Below, piece by piece: positions 1 through 13,773 of a stretch of DNA of 64,000 bases. Location: assembly GCA_963854735.1 (NCBI GenBank), contig OY978107.1, positions 379,501 to 443,500 of the forward strand, in the 5' to 3' direction. The stretch is from Marvania coccoides. Taxonomy: Eukaryota > Chlorophyta > Trebouxiophyceae > Chlorellales > Chlorellaceae. How positions within the stretch are numbered: position 1 is the first letter of the stretch; every line of letters starts with the position of its first letter. The translations under genes were made by a program, and so were the position numbers. The notes beneath the pieces are model-generated. The model saw nothing but the letters and a program-made list of their open reading frames with translations, was not told the origin of the DNA and did not search any database.

Positions 1-120
1 TGCAAGCAGAAATAATAATAATAAATTGATGAATGAAAATGAGAATAAAGAAAGACCAAAGAAAAACCAACCGCTAAAAGAAAAAGAGAAAAGAATAACA
101 AAGGAAAAGAAAAGAAAAGC

Positions 121-1395
121 TTATATCCAACCACGCAGCTTCTCGTACTCGCCAGCGTCATGGCTGGCTTTAATGAAAGAAGCAACCTGCTTCGGAGCTT
201 GCTGCAGAAACTGAAAAAGATTCAAAGGAGAAAAAGGGGAAGACGAAGAAGAAGATGGCGCGTCAGGGAATAAAGATGGGTAGGATGCCCGCATTGCTAC
301 CAACGAAGGGCATGTGCAATGAAAAACCATGTGCTCTTCGTCCTCGCAAGAACCAGAAGCACACAAGCGGCATGTCCGATGCGAATGCGGCCGCCCAATG
401 TAGCGCCCCGTCTCCACCCCAAGATGATGAGAGCTGCAGCGGAATCTTGCCAAAGAGACCCGCCGCGGAACCGAAAGGACAGAAGAAAGGTACGGCTGCA
501 AAATATAAGAACTCATTGTGGTATCACCGCCTCGTATTGTTGCCTTGTAAAAGTCAGTTTTCGTCCCCGATTGTTGACGGTAAAAATCCATGTAGCGTTG
601 GCGCATGGCCGCCTCTGCCAGCCTGGGGTCGTCCAGGTCGTCGCTCCCCGCGGGCACCACGCCGCTTTCCGCCACACCGCTTTCCAGACCTAAAGCGTCG
701 ATCAGGCACAGCACTTGCGCCGCCCAACAGCGCTGCGAAGATGAGTTTTGCAGCGCCAGCGCAAGGTTGTCCCGAAATGCTGCCTTGAGCGTCACCCTGG
801 TGTCAGGCAAGGTGTGGAGTCGCTCCCAGTACCTATAGATACGTTTCGCCCAAGCGCACGCCAAGGGGAAGCGACCAAATTCCCCCAGTGTGACCACGTT
901 GGCCGTGCCTTTGCGTACTCCCAACACACGCCGCAAGAAGGCTCGGTAGAATATCTCGCACTTGTCGTTGCCGTCACCGCCCACCGCAGCTGCCACCTGG
1001 GCTGGCCCCCAGGTCTCTACTCCGTATCCCAATGTTGGGATCACCACCGCATTAAAGAATTCGCCAAGAAGTCGTGCCGATGTGATCCCCAGCTGTGCGC
1101 ACCGCCGCCACATCACTGCCAGCGCCCCCCTCGCTGTTTTCAGCCGTGCCGCCGCTGCCACAGCACCAAAATCCCTTCCAGTCGTAAATATCACGCCTAA
1201 ATATTTGAACTCTGCCACCTCCTCCAGCTGCACCCCCCTGTAGGTAACCCGAACGCTGCTTGGCCCGCTGCCACCCCCCAGCGACATCACCTTTGTCTTT
1301 GCCAGGCTCAGGGTGAGGTCCCACTCCGCTGCGTATTCCGAAAGTGCCGCCAGCTGCACTTGTAGCCCCTCGATGCTCTTGGCCACCAGCGCCAG
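121..1395 (-). pseudogene. LINE reverse transcriptase, C-terminal fragment
   Basis: The frame opens at the last residues of the catalytic YADD-like motif (DDLALVAKS), followed by the thumb-type stretch 'LTLSLAKTKVM' and 'FKYLGVIFT', which are hallmarks of non-LTR reverse transcriptases. Near the C-terminus 'CRLCASGSCEDEEHMVFHC' gives a Cys/His cluster of the kind found after the reverse transcriptase in many LINEs. The frame ends at a stop at 121. The N-terminal half of the enzyme is missing because of an internal deletion, so the protein is not functional. Confidence 0.85.
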
Positions 1396-2174
1396 ATCAT
1401 CTGATAGAAATCATGGAGGCTGAGCCTGAGGGGGCAGTGGTCCAGCCTCTCGTGCGGTGGGGGTCCCTCTATCTCGATGCTAGCCTTGGAAAGGAGGTCT
1501 TGGTCAAGTAAAATATAGTCCGTGGTAGATTTTTGGTTACGTGAATTCCAGAAAGTAAAGTTACCAGAGGTGTCGCCGGCGACTCTACCGTTGGCGATGA
1601 AGATTTCGGCAATGGCCTCCTCCATGCCTAAAATCCATTTCCCCATCTCGTTTAGCGGCCGCGCAACATCTTCATTCCGCCGCTGCGCCGACGCTCCGGT
1701 GTGCGCGTTAAAGTCACCAGCGACGATTACGTTGCCCATTCCACTCGCTTGGGCAACCTGTTGTTCCAAGCAAAAGCATGCGTCAGTCATGTCAGGGTCA
1801 TTTGGTTTAAAATAGCAGGCGGCAATAAACAAATCCTGGGGCAGTCCGGCCTCTTTATCAAATCGGAGCCAAGAAAATTGGCCACCGCGGTAATGTTCCT
1901 CTGGCCAAGGGGTGGCAAATGATTCCAGGTCCAGAGAAACGTAGACCGCCACTCCCCCGCGGGCGCCTCCCGCCGCCGTTGTTGACGCGGTTGGGCGTGG
2001 GAAATTGTAGGCGCGGTAGTTTGGCACCGTTGGGGGAGTGTCTTCGTCGCTCAGCCATGTTTCTGTAAGGATGACAAGGCGCTCCCCTCGAAAAAGTGAG
2101 AAAACAGCGGACGGCTCGCTTTGGAGGAGGCCTTTTACGTTGAGCAGGAGAAGCCAGGGGCTGCGGCGGACCAC
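1396..2174 (-). pseudogene. LINE endonuclease domain (EEP/APE-like), truncated
   Basis: The frame contains 'LTETWLS', 'VAGDFNAH' and a C-terminal 'LDHCPL' motif. These correspond to the E, D-x-N and D-H catalytic motifs of the exonuclease-endonuclease-phosphatase fold used by LINEs to nick target DNA. It begins at about 2174 on the minus strand (this start is only the edge of the open frame) and is cut off at about 1395, where a deletion joins it to the YADD region of the reverse transcriptase with a one-base change of frame. Confidence 0.82.
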
Positions 2175-2204
2175 GGTGGCCGTTTCCCCTTGACTCCCGC
2201 CCCC

Positions 2205-3536
2205 CTATTGAGAGTTTACGGGTGTGGTGACACCCGGCGTGCGGTCTGGGGCCGCGCGATTTGGGCCGGCCTGGTTGTCATTTCCCCGCCGCGGGTGGTG
2301 CTGTGGGACGGCGCGCACCGCGGTGGAGGGGACAGGCTGGCGTGGTGGGACAGCCGCTTGCCCAGCACGAGTAGGACGCGTGTGGGGGCGGCATTGGGGG
2401 CGGGAGCGGGGAAGCTGACCGTGCCGTCTGGGTGCCCTCGGGGGAAAGCAGACATGCTGCTGGGGGGTGGGGCACGCCATAGGGATGATGATACACGGCG
2501 GGTTAAAATCGGGGGTGGGCGCCGGGTGAGGGCGCCTCCAGCAGTCGCGGTCTGAGCGGTGTAGCACAGCGGGGCGTCTGCGTTGAGCGATGCGGGCGCG
2601 GTGGGCCAGGTGGTCGACGTGATAGTCGATGGACACCTGGACGTAGCTTGAGAGCCGGGATTTCGCGCACCAGATCGCTTTTCGGGTTGCGTGGGGGACG
2701 TCGAGGACGATAACTGAGCGGGGGCGGCCAAAAAAGTCGTGAGAGACAAGGGTTTCCAGAGCACACACGCCATCAAGGGATTCGATATTTAAACAGTTGC
2801 GAGAGAACTCCTTAAACTTCCCCAAAGCGGTGTGGAGGCTGTCGTTGATTCTATGGTCCAGCCCATATACGACAATTTTTTCCATCCGCAATGATGGCGA
2901 TGCCGTGGCAGCGTTGGTGGCGTTGGCGGCGGGAGCGGGCAGCTCCGGGGGGATAGTGACTAAGGGAGAGAGTTGACGCGGATGCTCAGGCTGTGGGACC
3001 GGTGTGGGGCCGGCTGGGGTGGCCGGCAGCGGCGTTGGGGAAGGTTGCGCCCGGAAATCCGCAATCCGAGAGACTGTCCACTTGAAAACAGTCCTATCAT
3101 TGAATTCGCGGGGCACTAGGACATCCAGAGCGGGCTGTGACTTGTACATGCGTTGTTTGACAGCTACACCAATCACCGGCGGTCCGGGGGGAAGCGCGTT
3201 GGCCGTCCCGTCCCACTCAGAGCGTGGGATGGGGAAGGCAACACCAAGAAGATGCTTGCCGCAGGCCGTGGTTCGGATGCGGCCGGTGATTTTGGTGGGG
3301 ACACCTGCTGCCTCACAGCCAGACTCGTAGTAATGAGCCACGAGCGCTGCTGCATCAAAAGTTGCGCGATTGTAAATGCATTTCTGCTTCCCAAATGGAA
3401 GCTGGGGCAAAGTAGGGATACTAAGAGAGTGTTCACGACGGAGTTTGCTGTGCGCATCAGTATGTTTCTTATTGTTGCCCAAGGTGTTGATGACGGTACG
3501 GGAAGATGAGATGAGAGTACTGCTAATCGAAAACAT
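2205..3536 (-). pseudogene. LINE ORF1-like protein
   Basis: A long frame of about 443 codons lies upstream of the endonuclease on the same strand, with a proline-rich middle (about residues 165-210) and a basic, proline-rich end. No zinc knuckle is visible. Its place in front of the endonuclease is what argues for ORF1; the sequence alone does not resemble a known ORF1 closely. The C-terminal 100 residues look out of register (arginine/proline rich), so a frameshift near 2600 is possible. It was probably an RNA-binding chaperone of the element. Confidence 0.55.
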
Positions 3537-3620
3537 TCTTCTAGGTGACGGAAATCAAACAATACAATCGAAAGGTAGGAGGAAAGGAGGAAAAACACAA
3601 AGTAGGTTGAATTACTGATG

Positions 3621-3915
3621 GGAGATAAAATAAAATTGGACGAGATTTAAGAAGATTAGCGGTTGGAGTTTCTAAGATCTAATGTAAGACTGGCGAAAAA
3701 GGTTGGGGAATAGGTTGGTTATGGGATGCAAATGAAGGGGGAAATGTTATGGTTAGATATATATGCTTGGGGTGCGTTAAAATTTGGTTTCGTCCGGGTT
3801 GATTAGATGAAATATTTTTATAATTTTGTTTCTGCTTAAATGCTTGTTGTATCTGATCGTTTATATGCAAATATGCTTGTTGTAGGAGATGCTTAAAATT
3901 AACCGAAATTAATTG
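3621..3915. other. Intergenic, AT-rich
   Basis: No coding signal was found between the retrotransposon and the 3' end of the docking-complex gene. It probably holds the 3' untranslated region of that gene. Confidence 0.6.
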
Positions 3916-5125
3916 TTATAGTCTGTTGACTTCCGAGCACACGGAGTCCACCTGGTGCTCCACCTGTTCGACCTTGGTTTCTTGTACGCTGGCGGAGCTT
4001 TCTGAGGCAGCCTGGTCGTCCTGCTCTGCCTGGACTTTGGAAGCGGCAGCGGTGGCCTTGGCAGCGTCCACCCTGTTTTCGAGCTTCTCCAGGCGGGCGT
4101 GGGTGTCGGTGAGGGCCGAAAAAATGTTGAAACACAGCGTGCGCAGCTCCATCAGCGAGTGGATGGCATCGTCAGGAGTGTTGCACCCTGCAGAGAAAAC
4201 AAATATTTTTTGTGCGTTTAAAAATATTACAAATAGAAATATCGATGGCGGCTTTTTAATGAAGAATTGCTGCTCGCCTTCAATACCGGAAACCACTACC
4301 TCCAGTAGCTGCTGCAGCGCGCGCAGGCGCTCAGCAGGCGTGCCTACATGAGCGTTGGCAGACTCCCCGCCAGCAGGCGCGGTATCCATGCTGCTGCTGC
4401 CCTCGATAGCTCCAGCAGTAGCGTTCGCCGCCCCCACCACCGCACGCTGCCTCTGCAGCAGCGCCTCCATGCGCTGTGCGCGCTGTGCCGCCTGCTGTGC
4501 TGCCTCCGCCTCTCGCCTTCCTCGGTCGCCGTCGATTACCTCCGACAGCTGCTTCCACTCCGCCTCCGCGGCTGACGCGTCCTTGTTTGCCTGGGTGGCC
4601 ACCTGCGCCCGCATAGCTTCAGCTTTTCCTCGAGCCTCATGCTGCTCGGTAGATTTTGCCAACAAATCTGCCACCACCTGCGCCTTTTCCACCAGGCCGC
4701 CCTGCATCTTCTTCGTCAGCTCCTGAAACAGCCGCGTCTCCCTTCGCAGGCCGTCTACCCGGTCTTTAAGCTGCGAGGCTTGCAGCTCGGCAGAGCTGCG
4801 TGCCGCCGCCGCCTGCTGAATGCGGTTCTCCAGCAGGATGACCTTGCGCTGGGCGCGCACCGACACCTCCATCGCGCGGTTGACCCCGCCGATGGCTGCG
4901 CGCTGCGTGGCGATGAGGGAGCGAAGCCGAGCCTCGTCCCGAATCAGGCGCTCCATTTCTTCCTGCTGTTGCGCGATGAGGGTCTCGTAGGACTCATCCT
5001 GCTTGCCCAGGCTCTGGATGAGTTTCTTTGCGGACTGCGTGGTGGGGTCTGCGGTGTAGCGATTGAATTCCATGAGCTCATCTTTCAGCTGCCGGTTGTC
5101 GGCGGTCAAGGTGTCGACCGCGCTC
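3916..5125 (-). CDS. ODA1: Outer dynein arm docking complex protein, ODA1/CCDC63-CCDC114-like (5' exon unresolved)
   Basis: The protein is almost entirely coiled coil (370 codons seen). Its motif order matches ODA1/DC2: 'ADNRQLKDEL' near the start, 'VILLENRIQQ', then 'DGLRRETRLFQELTKKMQ' and a segment rich in A, E and K ending in 'EWKQLSEVI'. In algae and animals this family anchors outer dynein arms to the axonemal doublet, so a flagellated stage is implied. Exons on the minus strand are 5125-4287 and 4187-3916, joined by a GT-AG intron at phase 1. An acceptor (CCGCAG) at 5128-5126 means at least one upstream exon exists; I could not place it with a matching phase in 5200-5600. It lies head-to-head with the V-ATPase gene. 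Confidence 0.8.
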
Positions 5126-5193
5126 CTGCGGAAAAACATGTTTTTTGTGTAAACTGTGTTTTTCTTATTTAATAGATTTATTTTAGATTCCAA

Positions 5194-5741
5194 AAGTCGG
5201 AAAAGAGGAGAACAGAGCGTGCCTGAGCTTTCGCATTGAGTGAGGTGGACCCTTGCTGGGCGACTTGGAGGGTTGGGCCTCCTTCCGTGTCATGATTCTG
5301 TGTTGAATGTTTGATTTCAATGGGGTTTGAGGGATGAACTGGGCTGGAGAGTGATAGATGAAAGAGCCTTGGGCTGAGAGTCAACTTGGGGCTTTAAGCG
5401 CGGATTGGCTCAGGTCTGATGTGACTCAGCCGTTTTGGGGACGATTATAAGTGGTTCTCACCCGACAATCGCATCCTGCAGCCTCCAAAAATCGCGTTTT
5501 CCGATCTTCCACCGGTCAATAACTTTCCACCACGCTTCTCATAGGTTTTCGCTGCAGCCCTTGCAGAGCGTCGCCAATTTGCCATAATTATTGTATAAAT
5601 TCAAGAGTTTGAAACCAGAGGAGGGTCCCTGTGCTCCGGCCACTTTAAAGCCCTGCCCTTGTTTGCCGGCCTTATTTTTTTATTTTGCAAGCCCCAAGCG
5701 GGTCTTTCGCATAAATCTCTATAACCAGGCGCCCAATAAAA
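5194..5741. promoter_or_regulatory. Shared 5' region of ODA1-like and V-ATPase A genes
   Basis: This stretch lies between divergent genes and must hold the first exon of the docking-complex gene and the V-ATPase promoter. Minus-strand ATG codons occur (for example near 5585 and 5474), with a possible donor GTGAGAAC at about 5461, but the phase does not match the acceptor at 5126. No clear TATA box was found. Confidence 0.4.
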
Positions 5742-9361
<3,620 letters not shown>

Positions 9362-10369
9362 AAAATGTTTTTTGAAACAACAAAAATTAGGCAGTAGCTT
9401 TGTGGACGGGTGTTTTTCGTCGTAGCCGTGGATAGAATGATGGAAATAGAAACTAGTGTGGTCGTGTACTCCTTTTTTTGTTGGATAATGGTGGAGCAAT
9501 ATGAATGATGTGGTCGGCTGTTTTCGTTTCGGCTGGATTGGCAAAGCTGGTGCGTGTTTTTTTTCTTTTCTTTTTACACTGATTGATATCTTGATTTGTC
9601 CAACAGCTGCAGCAGTGCCAATTCGATTTAAAACATTTACTATATAGCAGTTATTTTGTATAAACAAACGCTTGTGTAATAATCGTTTCTCTTTTCTTCT
9701 TTGGGGGGAAGTACAGCTGCCGAAGCTTTATTCAAATTCGCGAGCTTCGTCTAATGCTTCTGGGAGTACGGCATCCCTCCTTTATAAAAAAGGCGATGCC
9801 TCTGCCGCCCGCAACGCCGTTGCGCTAGCCATGTCAGTCAATAATGGGGGGAAGTTCGACAGAAGAAAACATGGTTCTATTCGAGGGGCAGAGAAGGAGT
9901 CAGGCTTCAGCTTGTGTGCACAGTGGCTCGTCAATGCTCGTCGCCAGAGCGAAAATTAACAACGAGAAAGAAACAGTTGTGGTTCAGCGGGCTTTGTCCC
10001 CATCCATACCATTCTCCGCAGCTTTGCACCCTGCGTGTATGCAGTAAGTTCTAGATAGGCGATCCTGCTTTTTACCACACTAGCAGGTGCAGCGGCGGTG
10101 GAGAGGCGGCGGCCGGCAGCACCTTCAATTCCTCACAGAGTGAGCCAGGCCCACACGCAAGCAAGTTTCCGGCTGATTCCTCTTTTCATTGAGCATTTCA
10201 TCGCCAAAAAGTCCCACCTGACACTCAGAATTTGAAACCCCTATACGTAGTGTGGCCGAGAAAGTTCAACGGTTTTGAAAATTTCGCCATTTTCGCTCGT
10301 CGCAGAAACTCGGGACATTGTTTAACTTGCATTTTTTGCCACAACAGTCGACCATCGTCACCTGCAGCA
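9362..10369. other. Intergenic region between V-ATPase A and H2B
   Basis: TGTAA, the usual chlorophyte polyadenylation signal, occurs at 9675, about 310 bases after the V-ATPase stop. Open frames at 9672-10047 have no recognisable domain and are treated as chance. The last 200 bases should include the H2B promoter; no histone-type promoter elements could be named with confidence. Confidence 0.5.
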
Positions 10370-11623
10370 ATGGCCCCTAAAGCTGAGAAGTGAGTCTCCT
10401 GTTTGATGCCTTCTCCCGAATTCATCTTTTGCATTTTGCGTTTGGCACCTGCATTCCACGCCTTGAGAGGCGGAAACCGAGGCGCTGTATGAGCGTTTGA
10501 TTGAAGCGCACGATCGCTGGCATTGCTGGGCTCGTTTTTAGCTCAAAATTTCTCGGAAAATAACAATTAAACTTTCGCCATATTTTTCGTGCGTGCAGGG
10601 CACCCGCCAAGAAGGCAAGTATTAACATATGCCACATGTAGTATATGCACGGCCGCGGCGCGTCGGTTCAGGGCTTCTCGTGCACAGTTGAAATGAACGT
10701 TGCTTGTCCGATTGATTTTGGCCGACAAACTAAGCCGCCTATCCTTTACATATGTGCAGACGGCCAAGAAGGTCGCGGAGAAGCGCTCCTCCCGCAAGAA
10801 GCAGGCTGCCAAGGTGAGCTCGATTTAAATTTAACATCGAAATCGACAATACGTGCGGAGCTTGTTTCTGTGGATTGTTATGGTCTTTGGTTGGAGAACG
10901 ACCACTGGTGGTTGTTTCTGTGCCGGCCAGCCATTGTGCTCGCTGGTGGGGTCGGTAATGAGAAGAGTTTTCCGTCTCTCGACGCCGCCTGATTTTTTTC
11001 CATAGCAACAGCGTGAATCAGGCAGTTACTTGCCAGTCTCTTCATTATTACCTGCTCCTGCGCACACCTCCGTTCCATTTCTCCCTCTCTTCGTTTCCAC
11101 CCTCTGTTCCCTTTCAAATTTTGAATTCTTCTTTCTTCGCCGCACCCTCACTTTCCAGCATTTTATTCAACTATTTCACCACGATAGTCCTCGATCTCTA
11201 CCATTGTGCTCTTTATTTCAGCTGTGTTGCACCTTCTTCGCTGTCTGAGCTCGGTTTCACGTATTTTCTGAGTAATAACATTCTCTTCTCAGTACCTCAA
11301 CATACCGCTCACAAAACCTCCCCACAAACCATCTTCCTTCACTGCAGGCCGAGACCTACAAGATCTACATCTACAAGGTCCTTAAGCAGGTGCACCCCGA
11401 CACCGGTATCTCCTCCAAGGCGATGTCCATCATGAACTCTTTCATTAACGACATCTTCGACAAGATTGCCACCGAGACCCAGAACCTCGCTCGCTACAAC
11501 AAAAAGCCCACCGTCACCTCCCGCGAGATCCAGACCGCCGTGCGCCTCATCCTCCCCGGAGAGCTGTCCAAGCACGCCGTGTCTGAGGGCACCAAGGCCG
11601 TCACCAAGTTCACCTCCGGCTAA
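10370..11623 (+). CDS. H2B: Histone H2B, intron-containing
   Basis: Four exons (10370-10389, 10599-10614, 10760-10813, 11348-11623) give 121 residues. The lysine-rich N-terminal tail is spread over the first three tiny exons. The last exon holds the whole histone fold: '[18 protein letters not shown]', 'MNSFINDIF', '[21 protein letters not shown]' and the C-terminal 'TKFTSG'. Intron 2 begins with GCAAGT rather than GT; only this junction gives the conserved tail in frame. Replication-dependent histone genes normally lack introns, so this copy is likely polyadenylated and may be a replacement-type or constitutively expressed H2B. A stem-loop of the replication-histone type was not found after the stop. 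Confidence 0.95.
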
Positions 11624-12145
11624 GCGCTGTGCAGCGGCTCGTTTTTCGCCCTTCCTCTGAACGAACTACGCCAGTAGCGCGTTCTGCGGTGCAAACCCGC
11701 AGGGCATGCCTGGCCTCACCATAGCAGATGATAATGACGCACCACACTCCACTCACTGCATTCATTTGACTTCCTTTATGACCCGCCCTTCTTCTTCTTC
11801 CTTTACTTTATCGCCAGCTATTAACCAGCAATAAGTACAGTAACAAAAAGCAAAAAAAATCCCCGAATTCTGTATGTCTAGTCCCTTCTTTCGGGTGGAA
11901 GAGAGGCTGCCGATGTTTTCTTCATTTCTACAATCATTAGCTCCTGGCAACAACGTCTGTGTGTGTTTCGCAGCTAGTGCTTGGTTGAAGCTCAAATTCG
12001 TGGCCCTTTCTCTTCCGTCCGTTTCTATGTAACAAAATATGAATAACAATTACATTAGAAACAATTACATATAAATTCAGTCGTGCAAGTCATGAAATCA
12101 TAATTAAATGGGTGGGTACAAAAGTAAGCGAAGAAAAGGTATGCT
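11624..12145. other. Convergent 3' regions of H2B and DIB1
   Basis: Two genes end facing each other here. No coding frame with a recognisable domain is present. Confidence 0.6.
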
Positions 12146-13087
12146 TCAATAGCGGTACTTGGTTGAGTAATCTGCATTTCGTAATAGTAAGTGAAAGGGG
12201 TCAGATTCTGGGAAAGTGGATATGAAGACGTAGGAAGAAAAAATTTCGACACTGTATGCAGTCCTCACCTTTGGGCGACACCACCAGACCCCTGCCTTTC
12301 CTGGCCCCCCTGTACACGGTCTCCACGATGTCGATGAACTCCTGCTTGTCGTTCATTGCCCAGTTGATCTTGTTGTTGTTTCCGGTGCCCAAGTCCACCA
12401 TAATGTGCTGCAAAGCAGTGGTAAAAACAGACAAAAATGAGTGCAGATTCAAGTATCACAAAATGACAATAATTTCAGCGTGAATTTCTTGTGAGAAATG
12501 GAGTGTTCCGTGGGCCAAACAGCGCAGCTCTGCGGGGGGGAGCGCCTCCAAAGGAGGCGCAAGACAGGAAAATGCGACAACAGTACCCAGGGCAAAAACT
12601 AAATTTTGTTTCTGTTGCAAAGAGACTGTCCTGGGGACACGAGAGAGTCCATAGGGTAATTATCTTTGCTTTAACTTAAGTCTTGGAGGCGGTGGCGGTG
12701 GAACACCGCTGCTTCCCCTACAAAACTGCTGATTGAGAGTTTACCTTGTTTCGGAAGAAGAACATGACGGTGCAGGGGTCGTAGAGCTCGTACATGGCGT
12801 TGAATTCGGGGACTTCTGTGATGTCCACGAGGTAGACGACTGCAAAATTCTTCATTTTGTCGGCCACGGAGGACAGTACCTCGTCCATCTGCATGCATGT
12901 CTCATCCCAATCATGGCCAAATCGCATGCACACCACCCGGGCTTCCTCCTGCAGAGCATTGTCAAGGAAAAAGTCTTCGAATAAATTTTTGTCTCCTCCA
13001 AAACGTCTGCGCGAATCTCCAACTCACCGACAAGATAGCTTGATCAACAGCGTATGCAGTGTGCAAGTGGGGTAGCAAATAACTCAT
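12146..13087 (-). CDS. DIB1: U5 snRNP 15 kDa protein DIB1 (thioredoxin-like 4A)
   Basis: Four minus-strand exons (13087-13028, 12948-12745, 12407-12269, 12171-12146) give 142 residues, exactly the family length. The protein begins MSYLLPHLHTAYAVDQAIL, contains 'RFGHDWDETCMQMDEVL', 'YELYDPCTVMFFFRNKHIM' and 'GTGNNNKINWA', and ends 'SPKDYSTKYRY'. DIB1 has a thioredoxin fold without redox activity and sits in the U5 and U4/U6.U5 tri-snRNP, where it must leave before spliceosome activation. The last exon codes for only eight residues and the stop. All introns are GT-AG. Confidence 0.97.
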
Positions 13088-13773
13088 TCCTGTGTTCGAT
13101 TTTATTGCAGAAGAGAGATGTCTTGTTTTGATTAGTGTTTGTTATCTCGCTTCTTCTGTTGTTCTTTATGTAAAGCGAGCTTGAAAATATATATTTGACA
13201 AAGCGCCAGATGAGCCCTTCTCTAAATTCCGCTTCCCTGCCCAGCAGCCATAGCACTGGCGCCGCCCCTCAAAAAACAATATCTCTACCACTGTCTGTCA
13301 ATCGTTGACTTATATTGATATATTTGGCAGGCTGACACATGACACATGAATAAAGTAAAAGGAAGCGGGAGTTAGGAGTACCAAAAAAAAAAAAAAGAAG
13401 GAAGGAAGACAATGCTGAAACCGGAAGTGAGAAACCGGAAGATAAAAGAAGAAGGAAGGAGAACAAAAACTGAAACTGCTGCTGGTGTATGCTGACATAG
13501 GAGCGGCAAAGCACCATCACACGATGCGATCCGCCGCTGCAACAAATCGAACGAGGGAATGGGCTGACCTAGTAAACAGAAAACGGACGACGATAGAGGA
13601 AAAGGAAAAGGAAAAAATGAATGACAACTCGATGCGTATACCTCGGAAAAAGAAAGAAAGAATAAAGATTTGCTGTAGCATAGAAAGAAGAAGAAACGAC
13701 CTAAAAGGAATGAATGAATCAAAAGCGTAATACGTACTGTTAAAAAGATTCTCGAGTATTATTTATAATTGGC
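13088..13773. other. Intergenic between DIB1 and transportin
   Basis: This region is the promoter side of DIB1 and the 3' side of the transportin gene. It includes purine-rich and A-tract sequence (13382-13396) and no convincing gene. Confidence 0.5.

Larger units (their letters stand above)
1..3620 (-). mobile_element. Decayed LINE-type (non-LTR) retrotransposon
   Basis: On the minus strand an ORF1-like frame (3536-2205), an endonuclease frame (2174 to about 1395) and the C-terminal part of a reverse transcriptase frame (about 1390-121) follow each other in the order usual for apurinic-endonuclease LINEs. The fingers and most of the palm of the reverse transcriptase are absent: the endonuclease runs straight into the YADD-motif region. 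The element therefore cannot copy itself. The 3' end lies at the window edge, where a short TTA repeat is seen on the minus strand. The 5' end is placed near 3540-3620 only because coding-like sequence stops there. No target-site duplication could be identified. Confidence 0.85.

Noticed and set aside
255..838. Plus-strand open frames over the retrotransposon
   Set aside because: They are antisense to clear endonuclease and reverse transcriptase frames and carry no domain of their own.
5178..5384. Minus-strand frame in front of the docking-complex gene as its first exon
   Set aside because: It reads through into the exon region only by way of a stop-flanked stretch, and the acceptor at 5126 needs phase 2, which this frame does not give.
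9672..10047. Open frames between V-ATPase A and H2B
   Set aside because: Low-complexity composition, no domain, and a polyadenylation-type signal nearby; treated as untranslated DNA.
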